The notes below the pieces were generated by a model. It did no database searches, had not been told where the DNA came from, and worked only from the letters and a program-made list of their open reading frames with translations. From contig NW_023504022.1 in assembly GCF_014529535.1 (NCBI RefSeq), positions 7,367,132-7,431,131 on the forward strand: DNA of 64,000 nt, read 5' to 3'. This DNA comes from Bradysia coprophila (Eukaryota > Arthropoda > Insecta > Diptera > Sciaridae). Below, in pieces: positions 56,401 through 64,000 of the stretch. Position numbers and translations under genes: made by a program. Numbering within the stretch: the stretch's first letter is position 1; each line of letters begins with the position of its first letter.

Positions 56401-59013
56401 AAATTTGAAAATCTCTTAGCGAATTCAAATTTCACGAAAAGGTATCTTAGACTGGGAAAAACTTAATTGAATAGAAACATCGATGATATTGAAAACTCTA
56501 AAAAATCTAAGATTGTGATTTTTAAAGAATAACTTAAAATAATTTTAGATCATTTCTGGAAAAGATAAAACAATTTCATCCTTTGTGATCTTGTGTTAGC
56601 TCGAGATTGTAAAAAATCTTGGTTGTGCTAACTTCAGCCACATAGACAATCAGACCTAGACGATGGCACGCGAAAACTCAGCCAGCCCCATTTTTCTCTT
56701 CATTATCTTTTCCATAATAGCTTAAGGAAAACAAACAAAAAATCGAGTGATGGTGTTCAATTTAAGAATTAGGGAAAGTATACTCAGACTCTCAGATTTT
56801 CGAATTTTAATAGTTCGCTGGTTGGTGCATTTAATGCTCGTAGTTCATATCGTGACGAGCTAGTAAATGGAAAAGTGATCATTTGCTATATGTTAGCAAA
56901 ATCGTTTCAAGAGCTGTAGAAGAAAATCTAAGATTTTGTTAATCTTTATCTAAGATTTTGTCATCCTATCAATTCGTCCTACAAAGTTCGGATGTAAAAC
57001 CCCTAGCTCAAATAAGGGTCAATAAGGGCCCTAGCTCAATAGGTCTGGTGACGTCTTAATGTCATCATTGTATGAAATTTAAATTTTTGTCACCGTACTC
57101 CGAGAACTTTTCCTAAATTTCCATTGTAAAAAATTCGCCTGCGGCGCTAAAGTATTCAATTTTATATCACTCATTTATCGGATTTTAATATTCAGAATAC
57201 TCAGAGCTATTATTGATGCGACGCTATGCCATAACAGGAACATCTGTGTTTGTTGAAATTTTAACTGACCATCGTTCTACGCTTTCTAAGAGTCTTTGCA
57301 ATGAAAATTTATCTTGGAGCATTAGCACCCAACACCCAAAACAAAAGTCGGCGCGCCTGCTGGAGTTTTGGTATTATTGACATTGTAGCATGTTGGTTCT
57401 CAAAATTCTAGCACTCCACATGGCCTCCCATCTACCCTGTTCTAGAATTCAAGGAACTCGAAAGATTACTGAGGTTTTCTCGGGTTCTTCTTCTAAACTT
57501 TTTGGATTATTGAGTTGGTTGGCCGAAAATTCCGCAGCCCCACCATAATTCACCATCTTCCCACTTGTGGAAATCAAGAAATTTGGAAGATTTGTGAGGT
57601 TCTTTGGGATTCCCTTCTGATAGTTTTAGGTTAATAGGTGCGTTGGTTCCCAAAATTCCACCCTGATTTCCAATCTATCATCTTCCCAGTTGTAGAATTC
57701 GGAGCGATTTAAAGGATTTGCTGGCTTTCTTGGTCACTTTGTACGGTTTTTCGTAATACCGCAAATTTCCAAATGTATACTTGTACGTGTCGCCGTTGGC
57801 TTACGCGGGAAATATGGTCAACTACGCTATAGGATCACGGACGAACTAGGGATACGAACTCACTAAAAATCACTTACTTTGAACTGTGGATACGTTTCAA
57901 CGAAGTTCCTCATGTCTGCGATACTTTCCACCTTCTTCTGACTTTTGGCTCGAATCTGGAACTCATCCATCAAACTCTTGATTGTCTGCCCAATTTCACC
58001 GAAATTGGAGTAAATATTCTGAACACAAAGAAAATTGATTGAATCCATCGAATGATCGAATGTCCAATGTACGGACTATGAGACGGCTTACATTTGAATA
58101 AAATTCGTCCTGTTCCAACGACAGAACCACTTCCTTCAAGTCTTTCGGTGCACCTTCCACTTTCGACAAATCGACGCGATTATTGTTGATCGTCAACAGT
58201 TCGTGGACCATTGCCTGATACGTCCACTGATTCAACAATGGAGTGACCGGATCATCTTTCCGATCCAAAATCAATAATAACGGCGGTGGAGCACCATTGT
58301 CCTGCGTACGAAAATCGAACAGCGACGATTCTTTGGATATTTTCTCGTGGATTTGTTTGGCTAATTGTATGGCAGGTTCGCTACCATTCCGATAGCGAAT
58401 AGCTGGTTTCAGTTTCAGCGATAACAGTAACGCAGTAACGCCTTGCACACTGCGCGATAAACAGTCCTGGTCCCATTTCATACCATGCAAACAATTCGGA
58501 ATGTTCAGCGAAAATAGGTTCGGATTGACGCAGAGATAGTCGGCGTAGATTTCCTTTAATTCGCGCACCGATTCGGTTTGATCGCTTTCGGCTAGCAGTT
58601 TAACATCCGTACGTGGCAATATGTTGCTGAAGTAAATGTAATAAGAACCGTACCGTGGACTTCGCAGTTCGTTGCAGAGATGAGCGATGTTGTTTTTGGT
58701 CGGTCGAATGAACACAATTGCCTTCAGATGCTTCAATCGTTCATTGGAATGGGCTGTGTCTAATCGCTCGAACAGATACACTTCCTTTTGCATCATGTCC
58801 GATTGGCTGAAGGCCATTGATATTATGCTGGTCTGAAATTGAATGTGATTCATCAGTTCGGGACACTGGGTACACTGCAATCGGTTGCACCATATGTAAA
58901 GTAACTTTTTATCAACTCACTGTTTCCTTGTCCATGAGCATAATTTTCATGCCCGGACCTGATTCGTTTGTCATTTTGTTTACGTAAAGTTTGATGGCAG
59001 TTATCACGTCCAT
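53430..59013 (-). CDS. Vps45: Vps45, Sec1/Munc18-family vesicle fusion regulator
   Basis: Six exons on the minus strand: 59013-58921, 58832-58092, 58018-57878, 54309-53914, 53849-53725, 53652-53430, giving 572 aa against 570 in human VPS45. All junctions are GT-AG and in phase. Conserved stretches cover the whole family length: [68 protein letters not shown] and the signature [15 protein letters not shown] followed by [14 protein letters not shown]. Vps45 binds syntaxin-16/Tlg2-type SNAREs and controls endosome to trans-Golgi fusion. Intron 3 (54310-57877, 3568 bp) carries a 2-kb hAT-like insertion and tandem repeats. It is convergent with metaxin-1, with 193 bp between stops. The chosen ATG is the one whose reading spans the usual N-terminus. 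Confidence 0.95.
54838..54960. mobile_element. Hairpin MITE, CAGGGCCTATTTTT termini
   Basis: CAGGGCCTATTTTTGGGAAT, then TTAATTCTT on the left, pairs with AAGAATTAAATTATTAAAAA, then TAGGCCTTG on the right. The flanks (CTTGCTC and TTTGCTC) are similar but not identical. It resembles the CAGGGCTTA family (4711-4882), of which one loose end lies at about 55140-55212. It lies in intron 3 of Vps45. Confidence 0.6.
55323..57367. mobile_element. Non-autonomous hAT-like element of 2.03 kb
   Basis: The element at 55331-57359 has termini CAGGCGCGCCGACTT and AAGTCGGCGCGCCTG and a subterminal GTTGGGTG word on both sides. Exact 8-bp repeats CTGGAGTT flank it at 55323-55330 and 57360-57367. No transposase frame is present. 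A smaller hairpin (GCATTTGAGTCACCATTC with GAATGGTGACTCAAATGC) lies inside at 56018-56091. The element sits in intron 3 of Vps45, within a tandem-repeat tract. Confidence 0.85.
57368..57720. repeat. Degenerate tandem repeat of about 115-120 bp
   Basis: Successive units share GATT(A/T)(C/G)TGAGGTT, (C/T)GGG(A/T)TTC(C/T), GTTGGTT, AAAATTC and ACCATCTTCCCA-type blocks. One unit lies left of the hAT-like insertion (about 55290-55330), so the transposon interrupted this array. Confidence 0.6.
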
Positions 59014-59456
59014 TGTGCCGAATTTATCCCTTGAAATGTTCTCAAAATGTTCAACCAATTGTGGTCTTAAATGTAATTTTAAAGATTACTAACAAGACGC
59101 AAAACAACACACCTCTACTGTCATGTAATTTTAAATTAATTAAATTTTGACATCGCATCACTAACTCCTCATACTCCGCATTGACAGTTTTACTTATCGT
59201 TTGACTTTATTTGGTGGAAAAAATTTGAAAAGTTTTATCACTTTGCGAGCCAGGTCCTATTATTTGTGAGATTTAACTAAATTTTGCGAAACTTGAGAAC
59301 TTTAATGAAGGTTGGGGAATATTTTACGAAACCTGGAATTCATAGATCTGGAATTAGACATAAAATAGCTGCCACTCGACCTCAACTCGGCTATAGTAAC
59401 ACTAAAAGTAAAATAGTACTGTGAATAAGATATGCTAATTGTAGCATTTAGAGTTT
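59014..59456. other. Vps45 upstream region
   Basis: No repeat or frame was recognised. The Vps45 promoter should lie here. Confidence 0.4.
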
Positions 59457-60100
59457 GTGAAACCCAAGGTAAATATAGTGAGGAGGTAGTGCCATATATA
59501 ACCGAATCAGATGTGCGGTGGAACGAAAGTTCGATACAAAAACGCCATCTCCTCCAAGGTTCTGAAAGAACAGGTTAAGACAACTCTGAGTTGATCACGA
59601 AGGCGGTGACACACAAATTTTGACAATTAGATGCTTTTTATTGAACAGACTCATTACAGATCGTTTGAAATGTCAACTTGATAAAAACTTCTTCTTTTTT
59701 CTTCAAATTAACATTTCAAACAATCTGTAATGAGTCTGTTCAATAAAAAGCATCTAATTGTCAAAATTTGTGTGTCACCGCCTTCGTGATCAACTCAGAG
59801 TTGTCTTAACCTGTTCTTTCAGAACCTTGGTTAAGACATCCACGACAGGAGTATCTTTGATGATATGCTTTTCACTAGTTTGCGGAGCCACCTCTTCATC
59901 AGGAGTATCTTTGATGATATGCTTTTCACAGGCAGGTGACACCGAAATCAATAAACGCACTCAGTTCACACATAATGAAATCAACTTGAAGAAAATGTTT
60001 TTTATCGAAGGCATCGAACTTATGTGCTACAACGCGCGTCTGAAAGGCATTACCTGTCTGAAAGGCATTACCTCCTCACAATATTTACCTTGGTGAAACC
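59457..60100. mobile_element. hAT-like MITE, CAAGGTAAATATAG family, copy 2, with nested element
   Basis: The element at 59465-60092 has the same termini as 29527-29752. Exact 8-bp repeats GTGAAACC flank it at 59457-59464 and 60093-60100. A second inverted-repeat element is inserted at 59555-59829 (CAAGGTTCTGAAAGAACAGG and its reverse complement, arms over 80 bp). Two tandem CAGGAGTATCTTTGATGATA units follow at about 59850-59930. Confidence 0.85.
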
Positions 60101-60504
60101 GTTGTGCAACCGTTGCACGAACGTAGTGGCTGCGATGTTTCAAACAGAACCATTTTCATGAATAAAGTTGCAGAATTCCAATTTCACTTTCATGTCAAAC
60201 TCCTCATCCAACAGAGTTCTTAAGCCAGCTGAAATACCTCCGAACTTAAATACCTAAAATCGGAGCGGGCAATTTACAAAGATGTTGTGTACGAACTGAG
60301 CTTGGCTTTGTCGTATAAAAAAGTGAATTTCTCAAAGTCTCGGAGTAGAGATGATGTAAATGCACAGAATCTGATTTAATTTTTTGCCAAATATGATTAC
60401 AAATGTTGGTAAAATAGTGTACAGAATTCATTTTCTCTATTTTAATGGACTAATTTTTCCTATTTTTTAGTGAATTACACGGAATCCGTTATTTAAATAT
60501 AGTT

Positions 60505-60811
60505 CAGAGCGCTCATCCCTTGGCAAAATTCTAGCCTACATTGCGCAAAAATATTCGTTTTTTAATGATTTCTCTGAACGAAAATCTTTTTTTGAAAAAG
60601 TAAAACCATTGAAGCATGCAACGATGTGTTACTTTTAAAGGAAAAATTTGTTTGTAACTTTACCTACTTGGAGAAACCCAAGTAAAACATTTTGCATGCT
60701 TTAATGGTTTTACTTTTTCAAAAATAAATTTCGTTCTGAGAAATCATCAAAAAAAAGAATATTTTTGCGCACAAATGTAGGCTAGAATTTTGCCAAGGGG
60801 TGAGCGCTCTA
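60505..60811. mobile_element. MITE with (C/T)AGAGCGCTCA termini
   Basis: CAGAGCGCTCATCCCTTGGC and its near-exact mirror GCCAAGGGGTGAGCGCTCTA enclose arms of about 110 bp that also pair (AAAATTCTAGCCTACATT, AAAAATATTCGTTTTTT, AATGGTTTTACTTTTTC). The termini are hAT-like, but no exact flanking duplication was found. The core resembles 24975-25115. Confidence 0.75.
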
Positions 60812-60930
60812 AATATCCTAAATTCTTATCAAAGCACATGTAGAGGCTTCTATACTAAACAAAAATTTCCCTATTATATTTATCCAGAACCATGGAAACT
60901 GGCCTGATTCAGGAGAAACAGGAGAAAGGC

Positions 60931-61335
60931 TTAAGAGGAATCTACACATGGCTAAATTATTGCCTACATTTCCGGGCAAAATTATTATTATTTTGATGAT
61001 AATTTTGGATTCGTATTCTTTTTGGAAAAAGTACGACCATCGTTTAGTGTTAAAATGTGTTAGCTTTCAGGAAAATTTTAAATGCTTGTGTCGATGTAAC
61101 CTAACTCCGATAAAACTCAAAATATGTGTCAATTTTCGTGAAATATTGAGTTTTCTCAGACTGAGGTTACATCACCACAAATATTTAAATTTTTACTGAA
61201 AGCTAACACATTTTAACACCAAACGATGGTCGTACTTTTTCCAAAAAGAATACGAATCCAAAATTATCATCAAAATAATAATAATTTTGCCCCGAAAAGT
61301 AGGCAACAATTTAGCCATGTGTAGATTCGTCTTAA
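60931..61335. mobile_element. TTAA-flanked fold-back MITE (piggyBac/Kolobok-like)
   Basis: The termini GAGGAATCTACACATGGCTA and TAGCCATGTGTAGATTCGTC pair, and pairing continues for about 130 bp each side. TTAA lies immediately outside both ends (60931-60934 and 61332-61335). A TTAA target with this layout fits piggyBac or Kolobok type transposition. The 83-aa frame at 60948-61199 lies within the hairpin. Confidence 0.75.
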
Positions 61336-61798
61336 CTATAAACTTAACTAAAAAAAACTGTCTAACAACTTACTCAACAAACCAATCACAGTATATAAAA
61401 AATCTCGTCCAACCGTTCGAATTCATTTTCCCTAAACGTTCCCATAACAAGTCTTAGACCTTGCTTCACCAGTTGTTTCAGAGATCAAATTGCTTACAAT
61501 ATCCACGAACCGAATAGCTTCCTCACACCAAAGACCGAGCGTCTCTTCCTCACACAAAGGATCGAGCGCTCTACCGCGAACGGTAAAATGATATAACCTT
61601 GATCGGAAAGTTCTTTATAACGGTTTAGTTTTATTCGTTTTTTTGCCAATGAACCAGCCTTTTTTCAACTAAGACGCTGAGGCGCTAAGGTGTCCGAACA
61701 TGTTGCATCCCAGACCAACAATTGACCATTACACCATGGTATCAATGTGACTTCGTCCACTATTCTCTATTGGCATCATTGTATGAAGAATATCTATT
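61336..61798. other. Intergenic, nothing recognised
   Basis: Only a short duplicated phrase (TTCCTCACAC, AAGGATCGAGCG) at about 61520-61570 was noted. Confidence 0.4.
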
Positions 61799-61935
61799 TT
61801 GAGTAAATTCAGGTCAGGTTCAGGACAGTATCAGGTCAAACCTGAAGCGCGAAAATCAAGTTCAGGTCAGGATCAGGTCGAACCTGAACCTGACCTGACA
61901 AATTCCGAGCATTCCGACAAACCTGACCTGTTCCG
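61799..61935. repeat. (TCAGGT)n-type low-complexity repeat
   Basis: Irregular repetition of TCAGGTCAGGTTCAGG and its complement ACCTGACCTG. The 73-aa frame here is a product of the repeat. Confidence 0.7.
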
Positions 61936-62366
61936 AGCATTAACTGCACCATGTAAAACTGCTTTTATTCAATTCGTATATTGTATGATACATTTTGCAA
62001 GCAATTTAGGACCAATATAGGTACCTCAAAACTATTTAAATCATAGATGGACTGAAGTGTCGAGTTCCGAGATGGTGGATACGGGTAATCTAATAACTTG
62101 ATAAAAGACGAAAACGAGTAGACAATTCCAAATTTATCGATTGTGCGTCGTTATCGATTTTGTGTTACATTACAATCAATTAGCAGTCATCTAATCCAGC
62201 GGAAACTGAATCTTTTAAATTTTTGCTCTATTCAAATTTATTATCTACTTTCTGTGCGATTTCAAGTATTAAGATTACAGATTACGGCCATCGAGTAGCA
62301 TAAAAACGAATGACCGACGTTGTAAAGACGCTATTTTGCTGTATTAATTACTGAACTGTTAACAAA
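61936..62366. other. Upstream region of the lectin gene
   Basis: No repeat or frame was recognised. No TATA box was convincing. Confidence 0.4.
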
Positions 62367-63546
62367 ATGATGAGAGCTACTGTGTTCTGCTTATTTTTAA
62401 TTTATTTCTCTATCACCACCGTTCGTGGTAACGTAACATGTACATATGTGATCGTCTTTATGTTCGTTATTTCTAACAATTTACACAATGTTCATTCAAG
62501 GAGCTGAAAGAAACAGTCGCTGTGACACCGGTTGGATCCCACTCGAAGACGAGAAATGTGTTAGATTATTTGAAACATTTGCAACTCGTGAACAGGCAGA
62601 AGATGTTTGTCAGACGCATGGCGGTACACTGGTCGCGGTTATGTCGGAAGAACATCAACGGGTTCTGACCGAATTAGTTCTTAATTCATCCAATGCCATC
62701 AATGTTTGGATAGGGGCGCAACGACGGTCAGGCAATAGCTCGGAATTTGTTTGGAATGATGGTTCCACTGTTCGACGATACACGTCATGGGCTACCGGAC
62801 ATCCTACCAATAGTATTGGGCGAAATTGTGTGCAGATGCGATCGGAATTGTCGAGGACACAACGCTCTGACATGGAATGGGTGGATATCGCTTGTGTTAT
62901 TGCGAATTGGTTTATTTGCCAAAAGTTGCAAATGTGGTCACCTGAGAATGTGCAGCAAGCCCTTTTGAACTTAAGAAGGGAACTACGAGACTCCGATTAC
63001 AGCGTCTCAAACGAGATTACCGATATGAAGCGACAGTTAGAAGTGGCGCAAACAGAACTTACACATTTGCAAGCGAATCCAGGTGAGTGTCACACACAAA
63101 TTCTACATTGTTTGCACTTTGTCTGTCATTTGCTAGAGATACAGGATAAGACATGACCACAAAGCATCTCATACTTTATAGTTCCAATTGGATTTATCTA
63201 TGTACAATTGTCGAATGAACCGCTCCCATCAACATTATGGCCAACCGTTCAGTGGACTCAAGTTACATCACAATATGCTGGACTCTTTTTCCGTGCTGAA
63301 GGAGGAAGTTCTGCAGCATTTGGACAAATACAAACCGAGGGCAGTCCAAGATTGACGAGCGTTCGCGGCCGAATTGCATTAAGCGCTGCTACATCGTCAA
63401 TTACGGTTGCACCTGGTGTTGCTACTCCAAATCTTTCCGTCGGCGCCACCGGTGCCACCAACCACTGGGGAATGTCTTTTACAGTGTCGTCCGCTGAAGT
63501 TAGACCTCGGAATTCAGCTATCCGGATATGGAGGAGGAGCGGATAA
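62367..63546 (+). CDS. Secreted C-type lectin fused to a phage-tail-collar-like domain
   Basis: Three exons: 62367-62427, 62501-63082, 63182-63546, all phase 1 and GT-AG, giving 335 aa. Residues 1 to about 21 are a signal peptide. A C-type lectin domain spans about 28-161 with six Cys (28, 40, 57, 130, 152, 160), WIGA, FVWNDGS and WVDIAC. The usual sugar-binding EPN/QPD position reads HPT, so calcium-dependent sugar binding may be altered or lost. A predicted coiled coil (about 167-212) links to the C-terminal domain (about 215-335). That domain has GFIYVQL, TLWPTVQW, VTSQYAGLFFRAEGG, AFGQIQ and a closing EVRPRNSAIRIW, the pattern seen in phage tail-collar and tail-fibre receptor-binding heads. 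The likely role is a secreted, oligomeric recognition protein, perhaps in immunity; that is inference. AATAAA is at 63617-63622. Confidence 0.82.
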
Positions 63547-63616
63547 ACAGAAGGTGATATCGTGAACCTTCAGTTCGTATGTGATTATTTGAATATCATA
63601 AAGCTTTTAGTGTGTT

Positions 63617-63622
63617 AATAAA
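63617..63622 (+). terminator. AATAAA polyadenylation signal of the lectin gene
   Basis: A canonical AATAAA 70 bp after the lectin stop codon, followed by a GT-rich stretch (AACAAGGTGTGATATGTTCT). Confidence 0.55.
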
Positions 63623-63809
63623 CGTTTGCAGAACAAGGTGTGATATGTTCTACATTCATTTTGTCTAAAGCGAATTTTAGTCCTTTTCATAAACTGTTCA
63701 GATTTCTCAGAGCTGGTCAAGCTGCTAAAAATAAGTTTATATTTCATTATATGAAGGTGCGTGAAACCCTGAAACGTGTGTCGATTAGAATCTAAAACCC
63801 TGTGAATTT

Positions 63810-64000
63810 TGTGATGACAGATGATTCCTCTGGCACTTCCTAACTTTCATCGGATTTTTTGATGGATTTGGGTTATATTCGACATGAGTGAGGTCTTCCA
63901 AGGTTGGTTCCTAAATTTTGGGATGATAGATGATTCCTCTGGCACATCCTACCTTCCACCGGTTTTGCGTCGATGGATTTTGGTTATTTTCGACATGAGT
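63810..64000. repeat. Tandem repeat of about 109 bp, running off the window
   Basis: GATGA(C/T)AGATGATTCCTCTG begins at about 63813 and again at about 63922. Both units continue through GGCAC(A/T)TCCTA, CC(A/G)-rich and TTCGACATGAGT blocks. The array continues past the right edge. Confidence 0.7.

Noticed and set aside
60505-60811. 8-bp target duplication around the AGAGCGCTC element
   Set aside because: The shared AAATAT near both ends is offset from the termini; adjacent 8-mers differ.

Overview
The window is eukaryotic, and the gene content points to an insect, most likely a lower dipteran (Nematocera: fungus gnat or gall midge type). The reasons are a seven-exon 7tm_6 odorant receptor, short GT-AG introns (about 50-100 bp) in compact genes, AT-rich intergenic DNA and a very dense load of short inverted-repeat elements. 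The exact taxon is inference.

Fully modelled genes, with exon junctions worked out by reading frame and GT-AG sites, are: a secreted GH31 glycosidase of the tobi/MYORG type (16459-18842, +, 6 exons, 671 aa); an odorant receptor (30094-31821, -, 7 exons, 427 aa); the circularly permuted GTPase GNL1 (41779-43853, +, 6 exons, 592 aa); an RNF26-like membrane RING E3 ligase (44065-45078, -, 1 exon, 337 aa), convergent with GNL1; metaxin-1 (47130-53236, +, 5 exons, 315 aa, with a 4.9 kb intron full of repeats); Vps45 (53430-59013, -, 6 exons, 572 aa, with a 3.6 kb intron holding a 2 kb transposon), convergent with metaxin; and a secreted C-type lectin joined through a coiled coil to a phage-tail-collar-like domain (62367-63546, +, 3 exons, 335 aa). 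Two weaker gene models lie at 33067-33522 and 38404-38923. GNL1, RNF26, metaxin-1 and Vps45 form a housekeeping block (41.8-59.0 kb); they act in separate pathways and show no operon-like logic.

The rest, roughly 1-16 kb, 19-30 kb, 32-41 kb and the big introns, is dominated by transposable elements. There are three truncated non-LTR retrotransposons: an RNase H-bearing one at 4973-6036 with a 13-bp target duplication, a CR1/jockey-like one near 35945-37905, and an RTE-like one at 39578-41363. There are many non-autonomous DNA elements. Exact 8-bp target duplications flank elements at 973-2263, 4711-4882, 29527-29752, 33980-34101, 55331-57359 and 59465-60092, and a 7-8 bp one flanks 22096-23365; all are hAT-like. 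One family has exact 7-bp duplications at all three copies (4018-4219, 22756-23108, 39536-41519). TA-flanked and TTAA-flanked elements are also present. Satellite-like arrays occur at 10961-11374, 32417-32790 and 50640-51835; the last has a higher-order repeat structure.

The most unusual item is the lectin to tail-collar fusion at the right end. Next come a 124-bp DNA-level copy of a GNL1 exon/intron junction 7.5 kb upstream of the gene, a rearranged fragment of the 38.4 kb gene on the opposite strand, and a recurrent GCGAAGCGAGG-like motif at the tips of many unrelated hairpins.
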